DNA of 64,000 bases from Nematostella vectensis (lineage: Eukaryota > Cnidaria > Anthozoa > Actiniaria > Edwardsiidae): contig NC_064039.1 in assembly GCF_932526225.1 (NCBI RefSeq), forward strand, positions 12,356,139-12,420,138, written 5' to 3'. Within the stretch, counting starts at the first letter, position 1. Each line of letters opens with the position of its first letter. The notes below the pieces were generated by a model that saw only the letters and a program-made list of their open reading frames with translations, searched no databases and had not been told where the DNA came from. The translations under genes were made by a program, and so were the position numbers. Shown here piece after piece: positions 1 to 9,903 of the stretch.

Positions 1-182
1 CGTGGTTCCTAGGGCAGCTGCGGTGCTAAGAAGTTGTTCGACTCCGTCTCCAACCGCCATCTTGTCGCTTTTTTGTACCCGTATTTTGGCACTTCGGCTG
101 TTATAGATAATTTGTTACTATGGTGATTTAATAACAGCTTCCCGCGCGCTGCGCTCTGGGTAATAGCACAGGAAGCCTGTAC

Positions 183-300
183 AGGACCCGAAATGATCCC
201 AGGACCCGAAACGATCCCAGGACCCGAAACGATCCCCATAAGTCCCCCAAATGATCCCGGGCCCCGAAACGATCCCAAGGAGTCCCCGAAATGAACCCCG
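183..300. repeat. 18-bp minisatellite at left transposon edge
   Basis: Several tandem or degenerate copies of a unit close to CCCGAAACGATCCCAGGA are visible. The last copy runs directly into the left terminal inverted repeat of the adjacent transposon. The repeat opens spurious reading frames in several phases on the minus strand, none of which looks like a protein. Bases 1-182 hold nothing I can name. Confidence 0.7.
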
Positions 301-378
301 TGGAATTACCAGAATGGACAAAGGGAAAGTGGAAGAAAAAAACTTTTTGAAGCATTTAAAAAAAAATTAAAACAAAGG

Positions 379-1200
379 CCCGATACTCAGGCAATGTACA
401 CTACTCAACCACTGGCCTCGATGACGAGTGTCACTCAATGTCAATGACGTCATAGGTCACGTGACTTTAAAAAGCTTCAATATCTCCTACCCTTTAAACC
501 CTAAAGTTCCGATACTCAGGCAATCTACACTACTCAACCACTGGCCTCGATGACGAGTGTCAATCAATGTCAATGACGTCATAGGTCACGTGACTTCAAA
601 AAGCTTCAATATCTCCTACCCTTTAAACCCTAAAGGCCCGATACTCAGGCAATGTACACTACTCAACCACTGGCCTCGATGACGAGTGCCAATCGATGTC
701 GATGACGTCATAGGTCACGTGACCTTAAAAAGCTTCAATATCTCCTATCATTAAAACCCTAAAGACCCGATACTCAGGCAATGTACACTACTCAACCACT
801 GGCCCCGATGACGAGTGCCAATCGATGTCGATGACGTCATAGGTCACGTGACTTTAAAAAGCTTCAATATCTCCTATCCTTAAAACCCTAAAGGCCCGAT
901 ACTAAGGCAATGTACACTACTCAACCACTGGCCTCGATGACGAGTGCCAATCAATGTCGATGACGTCATAGGTCACGTGACTTTAAAAAGCTTCAATATC
1001 TCCTATCCTTAAAACCCTAAAGACCCGATACTAAGGTAATGTACACTACTCAACCACTGGCCTCGATGACGAGTGCCAATCAATGTCGATGACGTCATAG
1101 GTCACGTGACTTTAAAAAGCTTCAATATCTCCTACCCTTTAAACCCCAAAGGTCCAGTACTAAGGTAATGTACACTACTCAACCACAGGCTCGATGACGA
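379..1200. repeat. 129-bp tandem array, left TIR
   Basis: Units start near 379, 508, 637, 766, 895 and 1024, a constant 129-bp spacing, with a partial seventh. Each unit contains the CRE palindrome TGACGTCA, four bases of spacer, and the E-box palindrome TCACGTGA (changed in some copies). The same unit occurs inverted at 3838-4372. Confidence 0.9.
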
Positions 1201-1645
1201 GTGTCTGCTAACCTCGCAACATGCAACACTCACCACTAAGGACGTCAACAATACAAACGTCATACAATCCAAAACATACATACACAGCTTTTTCCCATAC
1301 ATTCCCATACCAAAAGATTAGGACAACGATGTATGTACTGTATTATGGTTGCATTTCATTCTTTACTACTTTTGAAAACAAACTATTTCATGATATAACA
1401 GTGAACTTTTGAGGGAAAAACAATGGCCTTGCATTTTTCCTCTTAAATCAAAATCGTTTCTCGGTTTATGGGCGAACACCGCTCCCTTTAACATTGAACT
1501 TTAACTTTAAAATAATAACATATGTGAAATGCCGAGTCGTACGCAGGGATAGTGTAAACTATGTTACCTAGAAAAGCATTTCATGTAAACAATCCTCGCA
1601 GTATTCCTGGTCATCGGAGTAACAGGCTAAGGCGCTCCCCAGTTC
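1201..1645. other. Transposon interior without recognisable gene
   Basis: AT-rich sequence between the left array and the protease reading frame. A 63-codon frame at 1221-1412 has no recognisable features and is probably chance. Confidence 0.4.
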
Positions 1646-3411
1646 CTACACCCCACCCGAATAACTCTTGAACTCCTTGTTGCATTTCTGGCAGAACTGT
1701 ACAGTGACTTTTCCTTCTCCGTATTTTTTTATCAAGGATGATGTCGGGTCTGCGGGGTGGCTGCCTTTCTCGGCAATGTCAAGGCTATAATAATGAAGCT
1801 CGGCGTTATGCCCGAGAAGAATCATTCCCTCTTTCCCGGGATCGGTAGACTTGTTGCTAGTGCTCGGAGTGATTATTCGCAGAACATCACTCCCAGTTGA
1901 CGAGACGATGGCAATGTCACGATCAAGCATATTGACAGTTGCCCAGACAACGATCCAGTCTGCCCACACACCCTCTCTCTTCATGTTGTGTAGGTATGAG
2001 TCCCAGGCGCGATGGTTAATAAACTCACCGAGATGTGTGCCGTCAGGGGTAAACGGATTCTGTTCTAAATATCTTACCATATTTTGTCTTAAGACATTAT
2101 GTGGAATCCCTGGACACTTCAATCTTATCAGCTGGTCGTTCACTGCGTAAAAGAAGCAGTTACCGTCCATAGGCACGTCCTTCCTGTAGACGCAACCGGC
2201 AGCAGCCACTTGCTGGTCGAGTACGTCTTTGGTTGAGACCTCTTTTAAAAAGAGGTCTTGAATCTTAAGATTGTCTGGAGTAGCCGCTAAGAAGGGATGG
2301 TTTAGGATGTCGTCAGCCATATCTTGGCGCATTTCGCGACTTTCATCTGGCATGGCGACTGGAGGACTCGTAAATTTGGCTTGGAGAAGTCGTTTAATCA
2401 TGAGGCACATGTGAACCCCACAATCATTAAGATTAGATTGCCTCGGGGTACGGTTATTGACGTGCTCTGACCAACTATTTTTCTTAGATTCCATCTCTTT
2501 GTGAATAAACCTAGCTTTGAGATTGGCAAACACGTCCTTATGTGCTTCGCTGACACCTGCAGAGTCATATAGCTCCAGCGTCATTGCTAAAGTACATAAC
2601 ACAACAAAAATCCAGTGTTTCAATTCCATCAAATGAATAGGGATTACTAAGTAATCGATTTCACTTAATAGTTTATGTTTCATATATTTTCGGTAAGATG
2701 GCGTCTCTTCAGCATCATTGCTTCTATCGAGGGAGGGGTAAAAGTAAGTACTCGCTGTGACTGTACGAGTACTTGCATAGTAATTATTCAAAAAGCATGT
2801 GTACAGATTCACAGTATCGCCACTGAGTTCCTTGTCGCTAACCAGTTCTGTTATAGCATTATCAAGTACGCTTCCGTTATTGTTTTCATCTTCAAACTCT
2901 ATGTCATCATCAGCAAATGTTTCATTTGTCATCTGTAATTGTTGTTCTTGCTTACCGTTTATTTCCTCCTTTACAATCTTTTGCCTTTTACTCTCGTCCT
3001 GTTTCGTTAGTGACGTAATGTCGTCGACTTTAATCCACATACTTTGCCTAATTGTTGGAGCTTCGGGATTATCGATTTGGACAAAGTACTTGTGCTCACT
3101 GTGATCAGCCTTAAGGACAAGTGCTTCACGTGTGCCTCTTAAAGATATTCTTTTGCCTTTCACGAGTTTCTTTGTTTGTGGGAGCCTTACCAAAACCTTT
3201 TCACCAACAAAGTACCTGGAGGGCGGATTCCTTTTTAGTTCCCTTTTCACCATTCTTCTTGCTGATTCGTTTGACGAGTGAAGTGCCTTCTGTCTTTTTC
3301 TATCCATTTCTTGAAACCACGAGTCATAGTCGGAATCAGAATTGATCTCGTCGGTTCCATTCTCCTCGGGAACGTCAAAATCCTGACCTTTGTCGTCCAG
3401 AGAAAGCGTAA
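1646..3411 (-). CDS. Transposon-encoded Ulp1/OTU dual-protease protein
   Basis: A 553-residue frame counted from the ATG at 3307. The frame stays open upstream to a possible splice acceptor (AG just above 3411), which adds about 34 acidic residues, so the true N-terminus may lie in a lost upstream exon. Residues 27-80 resemble the SH3-like C-terminal domain of retroelement-type integrases (VGEKVLVRLP region). Residues 160-310 form a Ulp1/C48 cysteine protease with His231, Asp248, Gln290 and Cys296 in the expected order (HW, LYDS, RQSNLNDCG). Residues 375-515 form an OTU-type domain with the DGNCFFY cysteine motif (Asp381, Cys384) and a final HYYSL histidine (His505). All expected catalytic residues are present and the frame has no internal stop, so the copy may be young or under constraint. 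It sits between the inverted iteron arrays of the transposon. Substrates are unknown; deSUMOylation or deubiquitination would be a family-based guess. Confidence 0.75.
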
Positions 3412-3837
3412 CTAATTACTGGCCTCAGTATCAGGTGATTTTCTTTTGTACGCTGCATTGACTGAAACTCGTCATCGCAAACTGTGGACATTGCGAGTAA
3501 AAACTGACAAGAACCTAACCTGACCACCCCCCAGATAAGAACCACTCTAGGCTATCAAAAACAGGTTTTTATTGTAAAACAAATAATTTTCAAAAAAAAA
3601 TTTAAAAAAATATGCCAAAGTGCCACGATACAAAACAACACACCAAACAAAATAAGCAGGAAAGAGGAAATGGCATTAAACTATGCTAAATAACAGAAAC
3701 GAAAATAAATAATTTTGACCGCCACTGTTAATTTACGAATAACAAGAACATAGTATCCTAAGTTCTCACAAAGAACCATTCATATAAGGACATGTGGATG
3801 TTAAAATAAAATGCCATAGACATTGAAACTCGTCATC
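3412..3837. other. AT-rich transposon interior
   Basis: No coding signal. It includes an A-rich stretch near 3590-3612. This is where upstream exons of the protease gene would be expected, and none is visible. Confidence 0.4.
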
Positions 3838-4372
3838 ATTGCCTGAGTGTCGAACATTTAGGGTTTAAAGGGTAGGAGATATTTAAAAAGTCACATGACC
3901 TATTACGTCATCGACATTGAGTGGCACTCGTCATCGAGGCCAGTGGTCGAGTAGTGTACATTGCCTGAGTATCGGACCTTTAGGGTTTAAAGGGTAGGAG
4001 ATATTTAAAAAGTCACATGACCTATGACGTCATTGACATTGAGTGGCACTCGTCATCGAGGCCAGTGGTCGAGTAGTGTACATTGCCTGAGTATCGGACC
4101 TTTAGGGTTTAAAGGGTAGGAGATATTGAAGCTTTTGAAAGTCACGTGACCTATGACGTCATTGACATTGATTGACACTCGTCATCGAGGCCAGTGGTTG
4201 AGTAGTGTACATTGCCTGAGTATCGGGCCTTTAGGGTTTTAAGGATAGGAGATATTGAAGCTTTTTAAAGTCACGTGACCTATGACGTCATTGACATTGA
4301 TTGACACTCGTCATCGAGGTCAGTGGTTGAGTAGTGTACATTGCCTGAGTATCGGGCCTTTGTTTTTTAATT
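3838..4372. repeat. 122-129-bp tandem array, right TIR
   Basis: GCCTGAG anchors recur at 3841, 3963, 4085, 4214 and 4343 (spacing 122, 122, 129, 129). The units are the reverse complement of those at 379-1200 and again hold TGACGTCA next to a CACGTGAC-type box; the outer copies have drifted to CACATGAC and TTACGTCA. Confidence 0.9.
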
Positions 4373-4478
4373 TTTTTTATAATGCTTCAAAAAGTATTTC
4401 CTTCCACTTTTCCTTTGTCCATTCTGGTAATTCCACGGGGTTCATTTCGGGGACTCCTTGGGATCGTTTCGTTTCGTT

Positions 4479-6005
4479 TCATTTCTCAACACTAAATGCC
4501 ATTTCAACAATGCCCTCGATTCCTGCAGTGATGTTGTCACCCTCCTTGACGGCTGACACGCCTGCTGGTGTACCTGTTAAAATCAGATCCCCTTCCTCTA
4601 GTGTCATTATCTTACTGATGTAGCTGATTAGAAAAGGTACAGTAAACATCATATCACTAGTTACTCCCTCTTGCTTTGTCACCCCATCAACCTTAAGCCA
4701 AAGTTTCAAATTATGTGGATCTGGGATTGATGAGGAATGAATAAAGTCACTAACTGGGCAAGAGGTATCAAACCCTTTACTAATTGCCCATGGGTGGCCC
4801 TTTTTCTTAAGCTCCTCCTGCAATGTCCTATCAGTCATGTCAAGTGCTAGTGCATAGCCACCAACATGATCCATAGCTGCTTCCTCATTGATGTTAGCTC
4901 CTTTTTGACCTATGACAACTCCAAGTTCAACTTCATGGTGAAGCTGTGAGCAGTTTGAGGGGATCTGAAAGCAATGAAAAAAAAAAATAACAATTTATCT
5001 CAGCTGAGAACTGATTGAACCACTGAAATTTGTTATATATACATGAAATTACACAATAAACTATTATATGCAATGCATTGTATACTGCGAGAGTATCAGC
5101 ACGGTAGTTTAAAAGAAGACAGTGGAGATTGATTGGGTACGGCATGAGAATAAAATGGCGAGCTAGTGTAGAGGACCTTTGAGCCACAAAACACAAAAAG
5201 CAGAGGAAAGGTATAACATGCAATAACCACTTTAGGAGTACTGAGTAAAGAAAGAGTAAAGAGGATATCCATTACTCAACTAGTTCCCAGTGCCATATAG
5301 CTAACATGATTGCAGGTAGTGCACCCCCCTGACTTGATAGATCCGGAATTTAACAAAGACATATAAAAGAAAATCCTGACAGCCCCCCCCCTAGCAAACA
5401 AGTTTTTTTTAGCTATAGCATTGAAGACATTAATGTAGCATTGCATTGTACCTTTATTTTGCTTCCTTGCTCAATGTATGCTGATGTTGGTTTGAGAAAT
5501 ATCAGTGGTTTATCAGGGACAACATTGCCAAGCTCAGCTGCATGATCTCTGAAACAATGACATTCAATAGAAATAAAACAGCTATAAAGGACAATAGATA
5601 GGACAGGGAACATAGGCAGAAGTAACTTAATTCCAAAAACAAAAGCTTAGTAAAGCGGAAAGTCTATCATAAAATTTCAAAGCAATAGAAAATTATTGAT
5701 AATAATCGATAAACTGATTGGACGAAAATTTGTGAGTATCGAATATTAACGATTCCCTACACGATACCAATTAACTATTATTTTGTTTTTATTGTCGATT
5801 GCCTGGATGTTCGATTCGATTTTCATCGATTGAATTGTACACTATGAAAAGTCTCGGAAGATATGCACGCCTCTTAAAGCGAATTGCTACGTTGAGTACT
5901 TAATATCCTATTTTTTCGTAATATTCACCGATAGTTTCTTCCTACAGCCACGATCTTTCGTCCGAAATCGACAAAACGCCTCAAGTCACGCGTTTTGGCC
6001 GCCAT
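4479..6005 (-). CDS. FAHD1: FAHD1, fumarylacetoacetate hydrolase domain protein
   Basis: Three coding exons, complement(5929..6005, 5452..5548, 4479..4964), join in phase to 219 residues, the usual size of FAHD1 (about 221). The family acts in mitochondria as an acylpyruvase and oxaloacetate decarboxylase. Visible signatures are the N-terminal GRKIVAVGRNY, then LGNVVPDKPLIFLKPTSAY, the metal-site stretch LHHEVELGVVIG, the DHVGGYALALDMT segment, and near the C-terminus ISKIMTLEEGDLILTGTPAG. The first ATG (6005) lies in GAAGATGGCGGCC-like context on the minus strand. Splice sites are GT-AG. The protein ends ...VEK with a TGA at 4479-4481, only 8 bp from the right end of the neighbouring transposon, so the original last few residues and the 3' UTR may have been replaced. 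It is divergently transcribed from the gene at 6376. Confidence 0.93.
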
Positions 6006-6375
6006 CTTGATTGATTTTTTCATCCAGACACAGGTATCCAAAGATAACGCCGGCTGTTCCATAATTTGGAGAGAAAGAGGAAAAAATCCTACATTGTATT
6101 TTTAAAATTTGGAAGATTTAGAATAACTTAAATTTAGGGCATATCCATGCCAACACTTTGTGTGTGTGTGTGTGTTTTTTTTTTGTATTTTAAGAAACTA
6201 ATGCATATAAGTAATAAGCTTACATATATTTTCTATTTGCCAATCAGATAATGATCAACGCGAGCCGTTCAATGTATTATTTGAACACATAGCCAATCGC
6301 TGTACAATAATTTTAAATTGTTCTCATGCATAATTCATCTAGTTGTTGCGGTACTAGCAAAGCGATTTCGCGCGC
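6006..6375. promoter_or_regulatory. Probable bidirectional promoter region
   Basis: About 370 bp separate the FAHD1 start codon (minus) from the ATG at 6376 (plus). The stretch contains a (TG)n run near 6159-6172, a CCAATC-type box near 6293 (AGCCAATCGC) and CpG-containing sequence close to 6360. No TATA box is obvious. Head-to-head spacing supports a shared promoter, which is inference. Confidence 0.45.
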
Positions 6376-6624
6376 TTGGATATTTTCCCGCGAAAATGGT
6401 GTGGGCGGCGAGCGCGTGACGAGATAACGGATCTACTAGAAGGCCCTCAAGACGAGATCCTTCAACTAGAACCCGAAAATCAGGCTCGAACTACACGCCT
6501 TCAGAATCGCCAAAAGACACCATTCCATTTCAGGGTTCTAGTGTCGTTCTTCCTGTTTTTAGTTCTGCTTGTTTTAGGGACAATGGTTTATTTTGTGTAT
6601 GCGAAATATGCAAGTGAATCGTAA
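6376..6624 (+). CDS. Small single-pass membrane protein (82 aa)
   Basis: An 82-residue frame in one exon. Residues 1-50 are charged and hydrophilic (DEITDLLEGPQDEILQLEPE). Residues about 54-73 form one strongly hydrophobic helix (FLFLVLLVLGTMVYFVY), followed by a short tail, giving a tail-anchored or single-pass layout. I do not recognise the family. A consensus AATAAA follows at 6720, so it could be a stand-alone gene. A good splice donor (ATCT|GTAAGT) at 6655 could instead join this exon to the acceptor before 7201 and make it the upstream frame of the transcript for the 107-residue protein downstream. Confidence 0.5.
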   Translation: MDIFPRKWCGRRARDEITDLLEGPQDEILQLEPENQARTTRLQNRQKTPFHFRVLVSFFLFLVLLVLGTMVYFVYAKYASES

Positions 6625-7233
6625 CGAGCTGGTGGGACAACAATCTTCAACATCTGTAAGTTACTGTGAGATATTGTGTCAATTTAAAAAAAAGTTTCCG
6701 TATGCCTAGCTTTTCGGAAAAATAAATATTCAAATTGAATGTTTTAAAGATTAAATTCTATGGTTTTCGGTATCCTTTCAAATAATTTTCATCGTGATTG
6801 AGAATAATTAGTTTCACTTTAAATTCACAAACAACGCTTGCCAACCATACTACCAGTTATAAATTTAGGATTTCAAGGCCAACAGAAACGAAAAAAGTAT
6901 AATGTTCCGTACACACTCTATTTAAAATTCACTTTCGTTTGTCTTCAAACCTAATCTCTAACCATAGCCTTTCTTCTTCACTTCCGCACTGGAATATTGA
7001 ACAAACTAAATAAAATAACTCCTCTTTTCATTAACACTGCTCAAAATTATGCATAATTTATCAAATTCCAAATACAAACGCTAATGGTGTCGAAACCAAT
7101 TCTTAAACTATCGAAATAAACCTTAAAAATATCTTAATCCCTTAACCCTAGATTAAGCTTTTAAAGTTCAATTTGAACTTGTTCTTTTTTTTTTTTTCAG
7201 CAAAAAAGGTTTTTCTGTTTGGATCATCAAGCG

Positions 7234-9095
7234 ATGGAGGTGGACCAGCATAAAATCCAAGGGTAGGGGTTTAAAGCCTCCTTGAAATAGAGAATTAACG
7301 CCTACAACATAGTTAATCATAAAGCTTACTAAGGGGAAAAAGGAAAAACCTCTCGTATATGGAGGATTTAAATAAAATAAATTTTCACATTGACAAGGAG
7401 AGAGAGAGAATTAAAGTAAGCTTACTTATATATTCTCTTTATGCAAGGTTGTGTTTATCGCAACGCGAATATAGTTTACATGTGGTGATAATACCCAGCT
7501 GAGAGAATGAATTATCATATCGATCACGATGAGAAACATTAGCTTGATTCGAGGCAGGTGTACAAACCGAAATGTTGTCCCAATAAAAAATTCTGTCAAA
7601 TACACTCCTTTTTTATAAGAATCTTTTTTATAAGAACGTCCAGCCTGAGATTTCACCAAATTTTAGAAACATGCTAAGAACATGCCGTGGCTGAAATAGC
7701 AGCAAAATGTTGAGTTTTGTTTGTGTGTTGTGTTCTAAAATGCTGAATCGAATTGTGTTCATAATACACCCTTAAATATTATTGCTATTGATCATTTGTG
7801 TAATTCTCTTCCTAATTCATTGGGTATTGTATTCTCAAATGCACATCGTTAAAAAAATATTCAGCCTTAAATTGCTCCAAAAATAAAAACGACCCAGTCT
7901 CAACTGAAAATTAGACGTTATAAAAAAAAGAATGTATTCAATCGTTTTAAGAAATCCTAACCAGCGAGGATTTTAATCTCCAAAGAAAATGTTCTTTATT
8001 TAGTGCAACTGAATATGGTTATTATCATTTTTGTTGTTGTTGTTGTAGTGACGTGACTGGCCAATTGTCGTGGAAGGTGGGTTACGAGTTGATGTCATAC
8101 AAATATTGAATGCCACCATAACTGATCCGGCCAATATGTTTTACTCCCTCAAATTCACTTGACAAATAAAAAATCTGATAATTACTTTAACAAGACAGGC
8201 AAGCGATGCAAACCAACAAACAAACGCAGTTTGCTCTTCTGACCGTATTATTTTTTGTTCTAAACTCAGGATCAATTAAAAGCCTCTGACGAAGTTCCAT
8301 GTAATGAAGGTGTGTATTTCTAGGGAGGGTCTTAAAGCCTGGTTTCCATAAGAAAGAAACCAGGTCATGCGATCATATGGAAACCACCTTGAGATTGGAA
8401 TGTGATTGCTGAGTCAAATTAAGTACAATACCATTTGCATAAATATTGCAGGTCCTGTGCAGTTTAAAATCAAACCCCCTTTCTTTTGTTTTTAAATGAC
8501 TCCACCCATTAGATTGCTCAGACCAGTACTCTGTAATGATGACACAGATCACAGAGATAGAGAAAAGCCTGGATGCAGTCAAACACAAGCTTCGAGCTGC
8601 CAGTGGTGTGTAGGCCTTAGTATGAAACACAGCATCCTCCAACTTTTCCCTCTCAAATTTCTGATGCTTTATTTTATTATTCTTCTAGAGAAATGTGCCA
8701 TGTTCCTATAATTTTTTTTTAAATGGAGTAAAAAGAAAGTACATAGGAAAAACATACAGATCTATTTAGGCAAACATCTTAGGTTATCAGACAGTGTCAC
8801 TGTCAAAGTGAACGGTTTCCTAATGACTTGGTTGCCTAGTAACTAAATACCATTCCTTTTTATTACTGGTATAGTCAAATGCAGTTAGTTTATATGACCT
8901 CCCTCCCCCACAAGTGGCCACACCCAAGGTAGCTGACATTATTCTGTTTCAGTGAAATGTCACATGTTAAACGTGGATGTGGTGACTATGTTCAACCCGG
9001 AGACAGTAGACACCTTGAACAAGATCGTGGAGGATTGTGAAGCTTGCACAAAGACCATGAATGATATGGTAACTGAAGACATCCAAGTTACCTAG
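7234..9095 (+). CDS. Unidentified small coiled-coil protein (107 aa)
   Basis: Five exons, join(7234..7262, 8049..8076, 8270..8309, 8522..8605, 8953..9095), have GT-AG splice sites and matching phases at all four junctions. They encode 107 residues without a stop, which is strong evidence for a real gene although each exon is very short. The middle (QITEIEKSLDAVKHKLRAAS) is an amphipathic helix with heptad-like spacing. The C-terminal third, rich in acidic residues and cysteines, is also predicted helical by eye (ETVDTLNKIVEDCEACTKTM). There is no signal peptide or membrane segment. An AG acceptor directly before 7201 suggests a 5' UTR exon upstream, perhaps the exon at 6376-6655. AATAAA signals lie near 9289 and 9348. 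Size and coiled-coil character recall subunits of small scaffold complexes, but I cannot assign it. Confidence 0.7.
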
Positions 9096-9903
9096 CAATG
9101 TGGATTCTCATAGCCAAATGGCTGCCATTATAAGAAATGGCAGACAAAGCACAAGTGGAAATCAAAACGTTTACCATTTGAGATTTAAAATGATCCTGAC
9201 TCGTTGAACAGCTATTTAATGCCTTGTTTGCAATTCCATACTTTGTATATGTAAACAGTCTATTTATTCTTTTAAATCTATTTTTACAAAATAAACATAT
9301 AAAACTACAAAATATACAAATATGTACTATGTCTTTTTCTGTTTCACAATAAACAAGACCTTGAATATAAACCAAGTAGGTTGCACATGAGTACAATATA
9401 TCACTGTGCAAAAGAAATTTGACAGTAAGCTTAGTAGCACCTTTTAGTGTCAGGGATGGACTGGAAAGGCTTCCCCTGTATGACACTAAGAGCAGCTGCA
9501 ATGCAGACTAGACTGTACCCTGCATAGTGTGCATAATGGGTTTTGACCCCTTTTTCCAACCCACAGAAGAAAGCCAACTTATAAAGAATGGCATAGACAA
9601 TCTCCTATTGCAAAGACTAAATGGCATCTAAATTCCTCTCCCATCCTAATCTACAACACCTCACAATAATATTTAAAATTATATGAGCTTTAGACAACAA
9701 TATTGAACAGTACTATAATGTACAAAACAGGGTACAAAACAATGTTTTGTGGTGTATCCTATATTAGTCATATATGAGTCAACCCAATGAATTTTCCATG
9801 TATCAGTTTTGGGTGTTTTTTCAGTCTGATTCATACCCTTCACACAAGGTTTTAAATATCTTTTAATCTATTTTGTACATTGACTTATTGCCATTGCTCT
9901 GTC

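Larger units (their letters stand above)
265..4471. mobile_element. DNA transposon with iteron-bearing TIRs
   Basis: Sequence from 265 inward (CGAAACGATCCCAAGG, then a segment reading TTCCACGGGG on the other strand, then AAAGTGGAAG and an A-rich stretch) is repeated in inverted orientation ending at 4471. Inside each end lies a tandem array of a roughly 129-bp unit, about six copies on the left (379-1200) and about four on the right (3838-4372), in opposite orientation. The interior holds one long reading frame (1646-3411, minus) with Ulp1-like and OTU-like protease domains and an integrase-type SH3-like region. No complete transposase or integrase catalytic core is present, so this is probably an internally deleted copy. 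No convincing target-site duplication was found. The domain mix recalls integrase-type (Ginger-like or KRBA2-like) elements, but that family assignment is inference. Confidence 0.75.

Noticed and set aside
9-355. Overlapping minus-strand frames with Gly/Ser-Phe-Arg repeats
   Set aside because: They are translations of an 18-bp minisatellite in several phases, not proteins.
379-1200. Possible CRISPR-like array
   Set aside because: Units are contiguous without unique spacers, and the context is a eukaryotic transposon.
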